A stretch of DNA of 64,000 bases, from positions 20,317,542 to 20,381,541 of the forward strand of contig NC_079414.1 of the NCBI RefSeq assembly GCF_026213295.1, read 5' to 3'. Shown in pieces: positions 47,722 through 64,000 of this stretch. The position numbers and the translations under genes were made by a program. The notes under the pieces are model-generated. The model was not told the origin of the DNA. It saw only the letters and a program-made list of their open reading frames with translations, and did not search any database. Position 1 is the stretch's first letter. Each line of letters begins with the position of its first letter. The DNA is from Gadus chalcogrammus. Taxonomy: Eukaryota; Chordata; Actinopteri; Gadiformes; Gadidae.

Positions 47722-48880
47722 ATGCCAGGGTGAAGAGGGTCTGCCGGACAGCACTGATACCTTCTCTGTCTCGAGCGCCCCCTGGAGCCTTGGCAGTGGC
47801 CACCCATGACACCTCAAACTAGGGCCATGTCCACTCCACACACCAGATAAAAGTCAAAACACACCTTTTGCTCTCTGTGTTGGCCTTCCACCCACAGTAA
47901 ACGTGCTTTTTCCACCAATCGCAAACTGAGCTTTTTTGAAAAAAACAAACAAAGATCTCCAAAAAGGACGACAGATTAACAATGATCTGGAGCTGTATGG
48001 ACGAGCAACACGGTATACTTGTGATCCAGGACAATAAAGGCCATATTCCGGTTGGCTGCAGTGTTAGCGCATGACAGATGGAAGGTAAGCGAAGGTGGAG
48101 ACGCCAGTACGGGCAGAAAACGTTTGGCACAGGATCTGCTTTTCTTTCTGTAATTATCCGCCGTAGTGTGGACATGGCCTAAGACCCCAGTCCTCCCAGC
48201 TCCCTCCCCCCCCCCCCCAACCGCCGTCAAAGGCTACCCTGGGGTGCGGCTCAAACTAACAATCCCAGAGAAGCACGCCCACTCGGAGCCGAACCTCAAG
48301 CCGAAGAACTAAGAACTAGGAAAAATCTACAAATGAACTTCTAACATTTTACGTTTCTTTGTTGTTGTTGTTGTTTTAATTTTTTATTTTTAATGCTGAC
48401 ACCATGACCAGAACCACAGCCGTTTTATTTGTTTACATAACTTAGAAATTTGTGTTTCGGACAAGGCTCTTGTTTTTTTTTTTTTATAAACACCTGTCAT
48501 GTTTGTATCTTGTTTAAAACAAAAAAAGTTAATACGATAAATCTAGTCACTGTAGAGAGGCTTTTTTTAAATACCGTTTCACGATGGGACATCTGCTTGT
48601 TTATGGCCTGGAGCCAGAAGTGGACTCATTATGATATTTTAAAGAACAAGGAAAAAAAGGTTTAACAAAAAAAATGGAAAAAAAAGAAAAGAAATGTAAT
48701 TGTCTTTCATGCATGTAGTCCTTTTTAGATGTTTAGCAATGATTGTATTTTTCTTTTCTCTTTAACTTTTTAAAAAAATTGTTGCTACAGAGAGAAAAGA
48801 AATGTATAGCTACAACAAAACCGAAATGGCAAAAAATAACCAAAAATGAATAAACACATTGTATGTCAATTATTTCAGTA
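47261..48880 (+). other. pbx4 3' UTR
   Basis: Non-coding stretch after the pbx4 stop, including a poly-C run (47279-47290), a TC repeat (about 47650-47718), another poly-C run (48208-48219) and AT-rich sequence up to the polyadenylation signal at 48849. Confidence 0.6.
48849..48854 (+). terminator. Polyadenylation signal AATAAA (pbx4)
   Basis: AATAAA 1.59 kb after the pbx4 stop, followed within 40 nt by a GTGTGTGTTTTTT downstream element (48889-48902). Confidence 0.6.
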
Positions 48881-48899
48881 CTGTTTCGTGTGTGTGTTT

Positions 48900-50294
48900 T
48901 TTAATGAAATACACAAGTAAAACCATCAAACTTGTGTAATTCACTTTGAGAATTAGTGGTTGTGGTTAATGATAGCAGATTAAATTTGATTTAGAGAACT
49001 AGCTTGCGACCAGTTTCTACTGCCCTTTAAAGTAGTCTAAAGGCTTTAGTGTTTTCCAGTCGGACAGTAACAGACAGCAGTAAAAAAAATGTATGTTTAG
49101 AAAAGGTGGGAATGTATGCAGGAGTGAAGAGGAACAGTGTTTGTATAAATTGTAGGGTAAGAGCTGCATAAACACTTCTGCTTTACTGTAGGTCAGCCAG
49201 TAATGATGTTGTCCAGCTGGCCACTTTTCCTTTAAGCCGGTTTAGATGACGAGAAAAACAAAAGTATTCAACCCTTGAATTAACGTTTAGGAAAGAATCA
49301 TAAGGCCCAGACGTACAAGTCAACATCTCTGGAGCTGTGCTTACACAATGTCTCTTGCTTACTCAAACCCTAGACCTACTGGAAGTGGGTATTTTCATCA
49401 CTAGTCTTTTTGAAGTGTTTGTGAAATGGCTATTTTTTAATCCTTAGACCAGATATAGGTTTAGGAGGTAAAGAGACAGTTGGCTAAGTATCCATATTCA
49501 TCATGATAATTAGTAATAAGTATGTGCTGTGATGCTAATTTTTTTTCAACGTTTGAATGTAAAGACAATTTTTTTTTCTTGATTCAGAAATTGATTACTT
49601 TCCTTGTGCATCACATTAATTTGTTCCCAACTGTCTCCAGACAATATCTTATTGTATTAACCTATTTATCTCAATTCCTTTTAAAGAGGATCATTCGGTA
49701 GAAAAAGGCTCTGTATTTGCTATGTGTCAAAGGACCGTCTAACGGTGTGTTTGATTGCTCGGTGTATTAGGCTACAGCTTCCAACGGTTCATTGGCAGAC
49801 TAGCAAGCCTGCTATGTTCTCCACCCTTGACCAAAACCCAAACACTGACAAGGGTTTGAAAAAAGAACAGCCTGGATCGCTGCTCAAACAACTGTTGTCA
49901 TGTTAGCCCCATTGCAATACTCAGAAAGTAGGCCACAGCAGGGGGCATAGTTTGAGGTCCTTGAAACGAGTTGATTGTGTTAGACTCTGAACACGACGCT
50001 TCACCGTTCTGCAGTGCTAATAAGATGGAACAAAGCGTGGGGTCGTGCAACCTTCACATGCGCTGTTGTTCTCATCTTCTGCTCAGTCAGTATCTTGTGA
50101 ATTGAGTGTTCTCCTTATAATTGCATTACCCTCTACTCTCAGTTAAGTGTGGAAACACGCACAAAACAAAACAAGCACTCGTCTATGTGAAGTCTTTCTC
50201 CCATGTCCCTTTAGGTTGATGTTGGATCAAAGTAAACAGCATTTCGGGGGTAAAGTTCGACCCCGGCGGAGCTGGGAGGGTAGAAAGCAGTAGA

Positions 50295-50356
<62 letters not shown>

Positions 50357-50413
50357 GATAAAGAAATAACGAGGCATACACTGTAGAGGCAGAGGGGTTA
50401 CTGTCAGGCCATC
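48900..50413. other. Spacer between pbx4 and the perlecan-like gene
   Basis: 1.5 kb without recognised exons. A GA repeat lies at 50300-50353, about 60 bp upstream of the next start codon and so within its promoter or 5' UTR. Confidence 0.5.
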
Positions 50414-57106
<6,693 letters not shown>

Positions 57107-57428
57107 GGACCACTTGTGCCGCAACCACTTGTGCTGGAAGCTCCCTACACTGTCCCAGCTCCACCAACGTTAACCCAGTATAACTTTGGCCAAACGAGGA
57201 CAACCAGACAACTAGACGACATACTACCACAGTACTCGTCAGGGCCATACCGTCATCATTGCCTGTGATACACATTATCAATCATCAGAGAGTTTAATTG
57301 CATCTTTCGCGATCCTGTTACTCACAATGCCGCAACGTTACACTTTACGAGGGGATAATATATGGCACAACCTCGCATACTGACATGTCCCACTCACAGT
57401 CTGCTGTATTTACAAACCAACCTGTACA

Positions 57429-57434
57429 AATAAA
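57429..57434 (+). terminator. Polyadenylation signal AATAAA (perlecan-like gene)
   Basis: AATAAA 323 nt after the proposed stop codon, supporting a terminal exon beginning at 57102. Confidence 0.6.
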
Positions 57435-57584
57435 AGTGATACAGTAAACCAAGCCATTGTAGTTGGATTTTATGTCGACGAAGTTTTGCGAACTCTCTCC
57501 GTTTAACAATAACCAGAAAGGACAATGAATAATCCTGAGTGGATTCAATGATTATTTTCTTTGGGTACTGGCACAGGTAACCCT

Positions 57585-57800
57585 AAATATATATACCCAT
57601 ACAACACTATACTAAACCCAACACAACCCTATACTGATCCCCATACACGCATACTATACCCATACAACACTATACTAAACCCAACACAACCCTATACTGA
57701 TCACCATATAAGCCTATACTATACCAATTCAACACTATACTATACCAAATCAAACCCTATACTGATCCCAATATAAGCCTATAATATACCCAATACGCAC
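57585..57800. repeat. Minisatellite of about 75-bp units (CCATACAACACTATACTA)
   Basis: Two near-identical copies and a degenerate third of a unit containing CAACACTATACTAAACCC and ACAACCCTATACTGATC. Confidence 0.85.
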
Positions 57801-57979
57801 TGGAATATTCCCCATACACAATTATATGTACCGCATACAAGCCTAAAATATAACTCCTTCTTAGTCACCAATGCCTTGAGCTGGTCTGACCCATCAATTC
57901 ACTTCTCCCCTTCTTCCTCTCGTTTAAAAGTTATTTTCCTCTCTTGATTCTCCTGGAGGTAGTGGAGAGGTAATTATAT

Positions 57980-58029
57980 CTCTCTCCCTCTCTCCCTCCC
58001 TCCCTCCCTCTCTCCCTCTCCCTCCCTCC

Positions 58030-58102
<73 letters not shown>

Positions 58103-58121
58103 TCTCTCCCTCTCTCTCCCT

Positions 58122-58188
<67 letters not shown>

Positions 58189-58275
58189 ACACACCCCCCC
58201 CCCCCCCCCCCCCCACACACACACGCACACACACACACGCACCCCCCCCCCCCCCCCACACACACACACACACAC
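57980..58275. repeat. Compound microsatellite (TC)n-(CA)n-polyC-(CA)n
   Basis: TCCC/TC tract, then CA repeat, two poly-C runs (about 58194-58214 and 58242-58257) and further CA. Confidence 0.95.
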
Positions 58276-58951
58276 TCTCTTCCTCATGATGGACAAGACA
58301 TTCCTGCGATGGCCTTTTAGTCTAAACTAAGGTTTACAATCATTTGTATCCGAGGCAGCACATGAAGAGAGACTCCTGCAGCCTGCCAATAGACTACGGA
58401 AGCGGTTGGGCATGGAGCCAGTCACCAGGCCCTACAGGAAGGAACTCTCTAGGTGAGAGCTTTTCCATGGGTGATGGAATTGGGAAGGGTTGGGCCCGTC
58501 TATTTGCTGCCAGGGTTTCCGCCAATGGAATTCTGATCAACTGTCATGCAGAGGTCCCGGATACACAGTCTGCTGGCTTTACGAATGGAGTTTCAATGTA
58601 ATTTGTTTGCAGGTTCAAGATGTGTATCGCAACACACAGGAACTCATCTGATTCTTTCCGAGAAATGGTTTTGGGGTTTCTATGTAGCACAGCAGGATGC
58701 TTTGCTTTGACGCGTCATAGGAACCTAAATCTTGAAAGTGATCGCAGATTTTGTGATCGGAAGAGTCCCAATAGCTTTAGGATGGTGTAGTGTGACAACA
58801 CAATGATTGACTCCCAGCTAAATGGTTCGGGGTTCCTTCACCGATGACCGCAGCCAACCCTTGAGCAAAATTCCTAACCCCTATGATCCTTGATAACGTG
58901 CAGCGGAATTCTGAGGGGGAATGTTGCTTTAGACTAACTAACTGGGCTGCT

Positions 58952-59240
58952 CTATCCATGTAGAGTTAAGACCATAAATTGGTTGCGTTTCCAAAAAATA
59001 AGACGCCTTTACATCCAGTTATTCAGAACCTAATGTTTCCCTCCACTGCTGTTTTGCGCTCATTCTATCATTTCGGTCGCCTGATGTGGTGTTGTGCCTT
59101 TTTACTGGATCGTCTCTGTAAGCAAAGCAGCGACTTCGAAATCAATGTGACGCAAGTCAAATTGACGCCTTTAACTGGATGTAAAGGCGTCTTATTTTTG
59201 GAAACGCAACCAATTCATGGTCTTAACTCTACATGGATAG
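58952..59240. mobile_element. Fold-back element with about 70-bp inverted repeats
   Basis: Left arm from 58952 (CTATCCATGTAGAGTTAAGA) and right arm ending at 59240 are reverse complements over about 70 bp with one mismatch and one single-base indel, separated by about 150 bp. It is probably a MITE. No coding capacity. Confidence 0.8.
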
Positions 59241-60167
59241 TAGGGTCACAAGTTGATCTGGCTGCCTTTCTTTTTTTTTTATGATTTTTCTACTACGGCG
59301 GAGAATTTGTCTGTGGGCCTACGGTACAATGGACTGAAATCCGACCTTATTCTTTTTTATTATTTAAAAACTGTGACCATTTGACTCTCACTACCATAGT
59401 TAGGCCTGTTTCTAATTAAGTTACCCATCTCCAAGTAGTAGGCCTAGTTGAGCCGATGGTAAACAAAGACAGATCAAACTGAAATTCAACTAATGGAAAA
59501 TGCAATGTATCCAACAACGGGTAATCTAAAAGCTCCAGCTATTTACTCCAATGCAGATGTAGTGGAGAATGACAAAACACAGTAACTCTAGCCTACTGTC
59601 AAGCAAAAACTAATCGCAAACCTATCTAATCGCAAATCTAAACAACGCAAATTATGCTGATGCTGTTGCGGCTCTTTTCTGTGCCAGAGCGTTCACAGTT
59701 GCTAGGGAAACCACCTACCGTTGCAGCGCGTTGCAGCCAGTGTGAACTGCCCAGGTTTAGAACATCGCAGCCCGTCTCGTTGCAAGGAGTTGCAAGTTGC
59801 AAGTCGTTGCAAGGTGAATCTTTGGTCTGAACTGGGCTTAATGAGTATGGTAAAAACACAGAAAGTAGGAATGACAAAGGAAAATTAGTTCTTTGGTCAC
59901 TAACTTTGAAATAACATTAAATTGAAAACGATAGTCTTTAAAGAAAATAAACGGTGGTTCTAAATGTATAAATTAGTGTCATGTTTAGGTGAGGGATTTT
60001 AATGTAGGAACGCCATTATGATAATAACCATTATAATGGTTACAGCTTTGTATCGCTCACGACATCACCCCCCGCCCCCTCACCCGGACACACGGTTTCT
60101 GTTCCTTTATGAGAAATGAGCAAGAGACCGAGCCATCTTCTACCACTGACCACAGTGCACGGCCTGT

Positions 60168-60255
<88 letters not shown>
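60168..60255. repeat. (GT)n microsatellite
   Basis: GT repeat, about 88 bp. Confidence 0.95.
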
Positions 60256-60256
<1 letters not shown>

Positions 60257-60299
60257 TCTGTGGGGCTGTGTTTCTGTAATCGAAAAAGTGCAAAGATCG

Positions 60300-61980
60300 T
60301 TTAACAACTGACCGCAGAAGTCAGATCACAAGGCAGCAAACACATTTCTGTCGACAGACAGATTCCGCTCGATTCTAAAAATCTATTATTGATAGTTTGT
60401 TTCTGTGTGTATTAGTGTTCACTTTTCTAATATTGTGTATGCATCGTTTTTTGTACTGAAATCTCCATGGAACCATAAAGTACAACGGAAATGAATAGAA
60501 GTGAAGAATGAATGGCCAAAATAAGGATATTTATCATCCACAAGTATTTCTAGTATTCAAACGTGTAATCATCTCATGTGTGAATATATACGTGTGTGTG
60601 TGTGTGTTTGCCTGGGGGTGTATGTTTGTGTTTCTATGTAAATAGCGACTGCAGCTGGAAATGTAAGAATGTTGTCTCTTTCAAGCATTCATTCAGTCAT
60701 CAAGGCTTTTTGTAAATATACTAATGACCTCCTGTTGGAATGGAATAGTTTCCAGCCGGGGTCTATCCTTGTTTGCTTCTTTGTTTTGTAGGATTTTAAG
60801 CTTTAGATAGCCTCTGTGGAGCCCCAACTGATTCCGAGTTGGTCAACGTCTATTTGGTTTAATAATCGGAATTCTCTAAAGTTGGAGAACTTTTATTTCT
60901 TATCACACATCAGATTAAACCTAAATTGTAGCGGATAGCAGATAGGGATAGCAGATATGTATTATAGTTGTGCTGCAGGGACTTGAACTCCATAACCTGG
61001 TTTCATTGGCAAAACAAAAATAATTCGCCAATAACCATGAAATGAGTCCAAACTGAATAGAAAAAAAACGTTACAGTCCTTGTAAACCATTAATCTTGAC
61101 TTTCTGCCATGTTTCATGAAATTGCTAAATTAAACTGTAATAGCTATGTCCTCATTGGTAATGATCTATAATTATAATGCTCAGATAAAAATCAATGTAC
61201 GGCTGGATGATAATAATACTGATTCCAAAGAATTTGTTCGGTTGAACATGCTGTAGTTCCCATTTCTCCTTTAAAATCAGCCTTACTTCACACTGGAGCC
61301 GGGACAGTGTGACTCAGAGTCACGCTGAGTCTTTGACCTCTGACCTCACTCTGGAGGAGAACACTTCACCAGGGATCAGCAATGATTCACTGTTAGCATT
61401 TGTCGTTGGTATCTAGCATCAATCTTATCTAAAGAAGTACGCATATGAGAAGGAGTGTCCTCAACACCATAGGGGAGTAATAAGCGTAGGTTGCTTTTGT
61501 TTGTTTATTGAAAAAAGCATATACCTCAGAATGATACAACATAGCATTGCATAAGCAATATTACAATGTAATCCGGTTCAGGATGGATCCTAAACAAACA
61601 CCACAAGCAAACACAATATCAATGGTTCACCATGGGTGATAGTAAATAGTTTGTATCGTCCAGGACTACCGAGAGAGGAATAAACAACCTAGAGACACGT
61701 GCAGACCCATGGTCTCCACCAGATTCTCTTAAGGGATCACAGATGCTTAATCACAACCATCCATGAAGGGATGCACATGTGGGTAAACAAACAAAGCCAA
61801 CAGACACACAAACAAAAACAAATTTCACTTTTGTCAAAGTAAGGCTGAAAAAATGAAAGCTACTGAATCAGGAATTTTTATATTGAAAATGGATTGGGAA
61901 GAATCTTCTACGCTTTGTACGACTACACTATTAAAGCGCTCGTTCACATGCAGTAAACCTGTATGTGAACGAGTCTGAAG
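60300..61980. other. Intergenic, no gene seen
   Basis: AT-rich single-copy-looking DNA. It contains an AP-1/DR1 motif cluster at 61309-61346 and a small hairpin (CGTTCACATGCAG...CTGTATGTGAACG) at about 61939-61969. Confidence 0.45.
61309..61346. promoter_or_regulatory. AP-1 palindrome plus DR1 nuclear-receptor motif
   Basis: GTGACTCAGAGTCAC (61309-61323) contains a consensus AP-1 site TGACTCA. TGACCTCTGACCT (61334-61346) is a perfect DR1 (AGGTCA repeated with 1-bp spacing, on minus), the PPAR/RXR/HNF4-type site. Function inferred from motifs only. Confidence 0.4.
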
Positions 61981-62099
61981 TCTGAAGTTTTCCACTTGGC
62001 CTTTTCACTTGGGTCTCTGACGTGATTGAAGAGATGCGATGTCTCTGCTGTTTCCTGTCTGTCGGCTTGTGCTATCGCTCTTTCTCTCCGTACATCTTA

Positions 62100-62815
62100 T
62101 TTCCATCTCTCCATCTCTCTGTTTACTTCTCTGTCTCTCGGTTTCTCCCTCTCTATCTCTCCAAGTCTCTTCCTCTGTCTCCCTGTATCTCCTCTGTCCT
62201 TCAGTGTCTCCTTCTCTGTCTCTCTTTGTCCCTTTGTTTTTACTCTGTCTCCTTATCTGTCTCTCTATGTCTCACTGTCTTTCTCTCTTTCCCCTTTTCT
62301 ATCACTCCTCCTCTTTTACATCTCCTTCTTTGTATCGCCATGTCACCTTATCTGAGTCTTTGTCTCCTTTTCTATCACTCTATGTCTCCTTGTTTGTCTC
62401 TCTGCTTCCTTCTCTGTCTCTGTCTGTCTCCCTCTCTGTCTCTCTGTCTCCTTCTCTGTCTCTCTCTGTCTCCCTCTCTGTCTCTCGCTGCCTCCTTCTC
62501 TGTCTCTCTCTGTCTCCCTCTCTGTCTCGCTTTGCCTCCTTCTCTGTCTCCCTATGTCTCATTCTCTGTCTCCCTATGTCTCATTCTCTGTCTCTGTATG
62601 TGTCATTCTCTGTCTCTGTATGTCTCCTTCTCTGTCTCTGTATGTCTCCCTCTCTGTCTCTGTATGTCTCCCTCTCTGTCTCTTTCTCATTCTCTGTCTC
62701 TGTATGTCTCCTTCTCTGTCTCTGTATGTCTCCTTCTCTGTCTCTGTATGTCCCCTTCTCTGTCTCTTTCTCCCTCTCTGTCTCTGTATGTCTCCCTCTC
62801 TGTCTCTGTCTTTAA
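62100..62815. repeat. TC-rich minisatellite (CTCTGTCTCTGTATGTCTCC units)
   Basis: Degenerate toward its start and regular from about 62380; units of roughly 24 bp. The open frames on both strands are artefacts of the repeat. Confidence 0.92.
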
Positions 62816-62819
62816 ATAG

Positions 62820-63510
62820 CAAAGCTATGGATGGATGGAGAGGGTTGCAAAGCGTCTGTCATGTGGAGACAAGAACTATGATTTAATGATCAATATGTAA
62901 GACAGCGATAAAGAACGTTTTTTTTCTGCCTTTGTGTCTGTCTCTGAGTGAGGATGCGACGAGATGAATAGCAGCAAGCATTACTGACTACTATTACAGT
63001 AATATTGTGTGAAAACACAGAAGCAGCGATTTATCAGGAAACTCCCCTGTCCATCACAGTAACCACAAGAGCACATGAACAAACAGCGGAGTTTCATCAT
63101 GGACCATCTAAACTAAAGCTCAACAAGGACAATTTCCTCGCAAAGGTGGTCAGGCAGAAAGGGAACCTATAAAAACTCTGCGTTCTGCATTTTTCAGCAC
63201 AGCGAAGGTCAAACTTTGTTTTGCTTGACTTTAACTTCTGGGGGCGACGTTTTGCCGCCTCATACTCCATCCACCAACCGCGTTGAGCTTTCCATGACCA
63301 TCCCCCAGATGATTTAGTTGTAGGTACTCCCCTGGGAGGCATTAGATGTTCATCTGCAATCCAATGGGGTTACTTTCTTTCTGGGGCTGGTTGGGAACAT
63401 GAATAAGGCTTATGACTCACAGCGGGAGAGAGAGGAGTAGATATGTGGGGGAAAGTGCAGGGAAGAGAAGCGTCAATAAATGCAGTCCATTCATACCATC
63501 TACATTGACC
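62820..63510. other. Intergenic, no gene seen
   Basis: No recognised exon, RNA gene or transposon terminus. Confidence 0.5.
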
Positions 63511-63512
63511 AG

Positions 63513-63514
<2 letters not shown>

Positions 63515-63588
<74 letters not shown>
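63515..63588. repeat. (GA)n microsatellite
   Basis: GA repeat, about 74 bp. Confidence 0.97.
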
Positions 63589-63589
<1 letters not shown>

Positions 63590-63947
63590 GTAGTGAGAAC
63601 TGCTATTAGATTACTTACTGGAAAACCTCAAGCAGCAGCTGTTTAGATTCAGCCACCCTAACCTTCTTCCTCCCCCTCTGTGTTCAACCCCCAGACTCTC
63701 TTTCCCTCTCCCTTCTCTTTCTCTCTCCCTTGCCACTCACACACTCTTTCTCTTTCTTTACTGCTTTTCCCACGAGATTGGCTGTCTGAAGAGTTGTTAA
63801 AACACAACCCTAGCAGCCTAAAAAGGGGAACTGTCTGGGGCAGAAAGGTACTTGCGTGACACAATCCAAACATCCAGATGGAAAAAAACTAAGTGAACGA
63901 GAAGTAAAACAAACGGCCATACATACATGCAGGGTGTGTGTCTGTGC

Positions 63948-63948
63948 G

Positions 63949-64000
<52 letters not shown>
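63948..64000. repeat. (GT)n microsatellite running off the window end
   Basis: GT repeat that continues past the last base of the window. Confidence 0.95.

Noticed and set aside
49724..49906. Short 60-codon frame downstream of pbx4
   Set aside because: No homology, splice signals or conserved features; expected by chance.
62022..62819. Ser/Leu-rich frames of about 260 codons
   Set aside because: They are the TC minisatellite in overlapping frames.

Overview
This window is vertebrate nuclear DNA, almost certainly from a teleost fish. Genes are split into many short exons with GT-AG introns. The protein-coding content is animal, and the gene set matches genes on human 19p13.1 (BRD4 and AKAP8L at 19p13.12, MVB12A and PBX4 at 19p13.11). 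Introns and spacers carry an extreme load of long dinucleotide microsatellites, which is reminiscent of codfishes, but the species cannot be fixed from sequence alone. Five protein-coding genes were rebuilt exon by exon, and in all five the reading phase closes across every predicted splice junction.

Layout. (1) brd4, minus strand, coding 15447 down to 3125 in 19 coding exons (about 1478 residues): two bromodomains, NET domain, long Pro/Ala/Ser-rich middle and the P-TEFb-binding C-terminus, i.e. the long isoform. A CRE-like/GC-box promoter candidate lies near 17575-17607. (2) akap8l, minus strand, 25865 down to 18751, 13 coding exons (752 residues). (3) mvb12a, minus strand, 30807 down to 27640, 9 coding exons (275 residues), an ESCRT-I subunit. 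One of its introns hosts a tRNA-Ala(UGC) gene on the opposite strand, about 100 bp from a hAT-like MITE. (4) pbx4, plus strand, 35996 to 47260, 7 coding exons (343 residues), a PBC/TALE homeodomain factor with the short 'b-type' C-terminus. It is head-to-head with mvb12a. (5) A plus-strand gene, 50414-57106, 8 coding exons, encoding a signal peptide plus four Ig domains that closely resemble the distal part of perlecan (HSPG2) domain IV, with none of the other perlecan modules nearby.

The rest (1-3100, 31.6-35.9 kb, 48.9-50.4 kb, 57.5-64 kb) shows no convincing genes. It holds microsatellites, minisatellites, several small DNA-transposon remnants with target-site duplications, a probable solo LTR, a tRNA-derived SINE, fold-back hairpins and a few candidate regulatory elements.

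No operon-like logic applies. The genes share nuclear and chromatin themes (BRD4 transcription elongation, AKAP8L chromatin/RNA scaffold, PBX4 transcription factor), but their adjacency reflects ancestral synteny. The standalone perlecan-like Ig gene is the item most worth follow-up.
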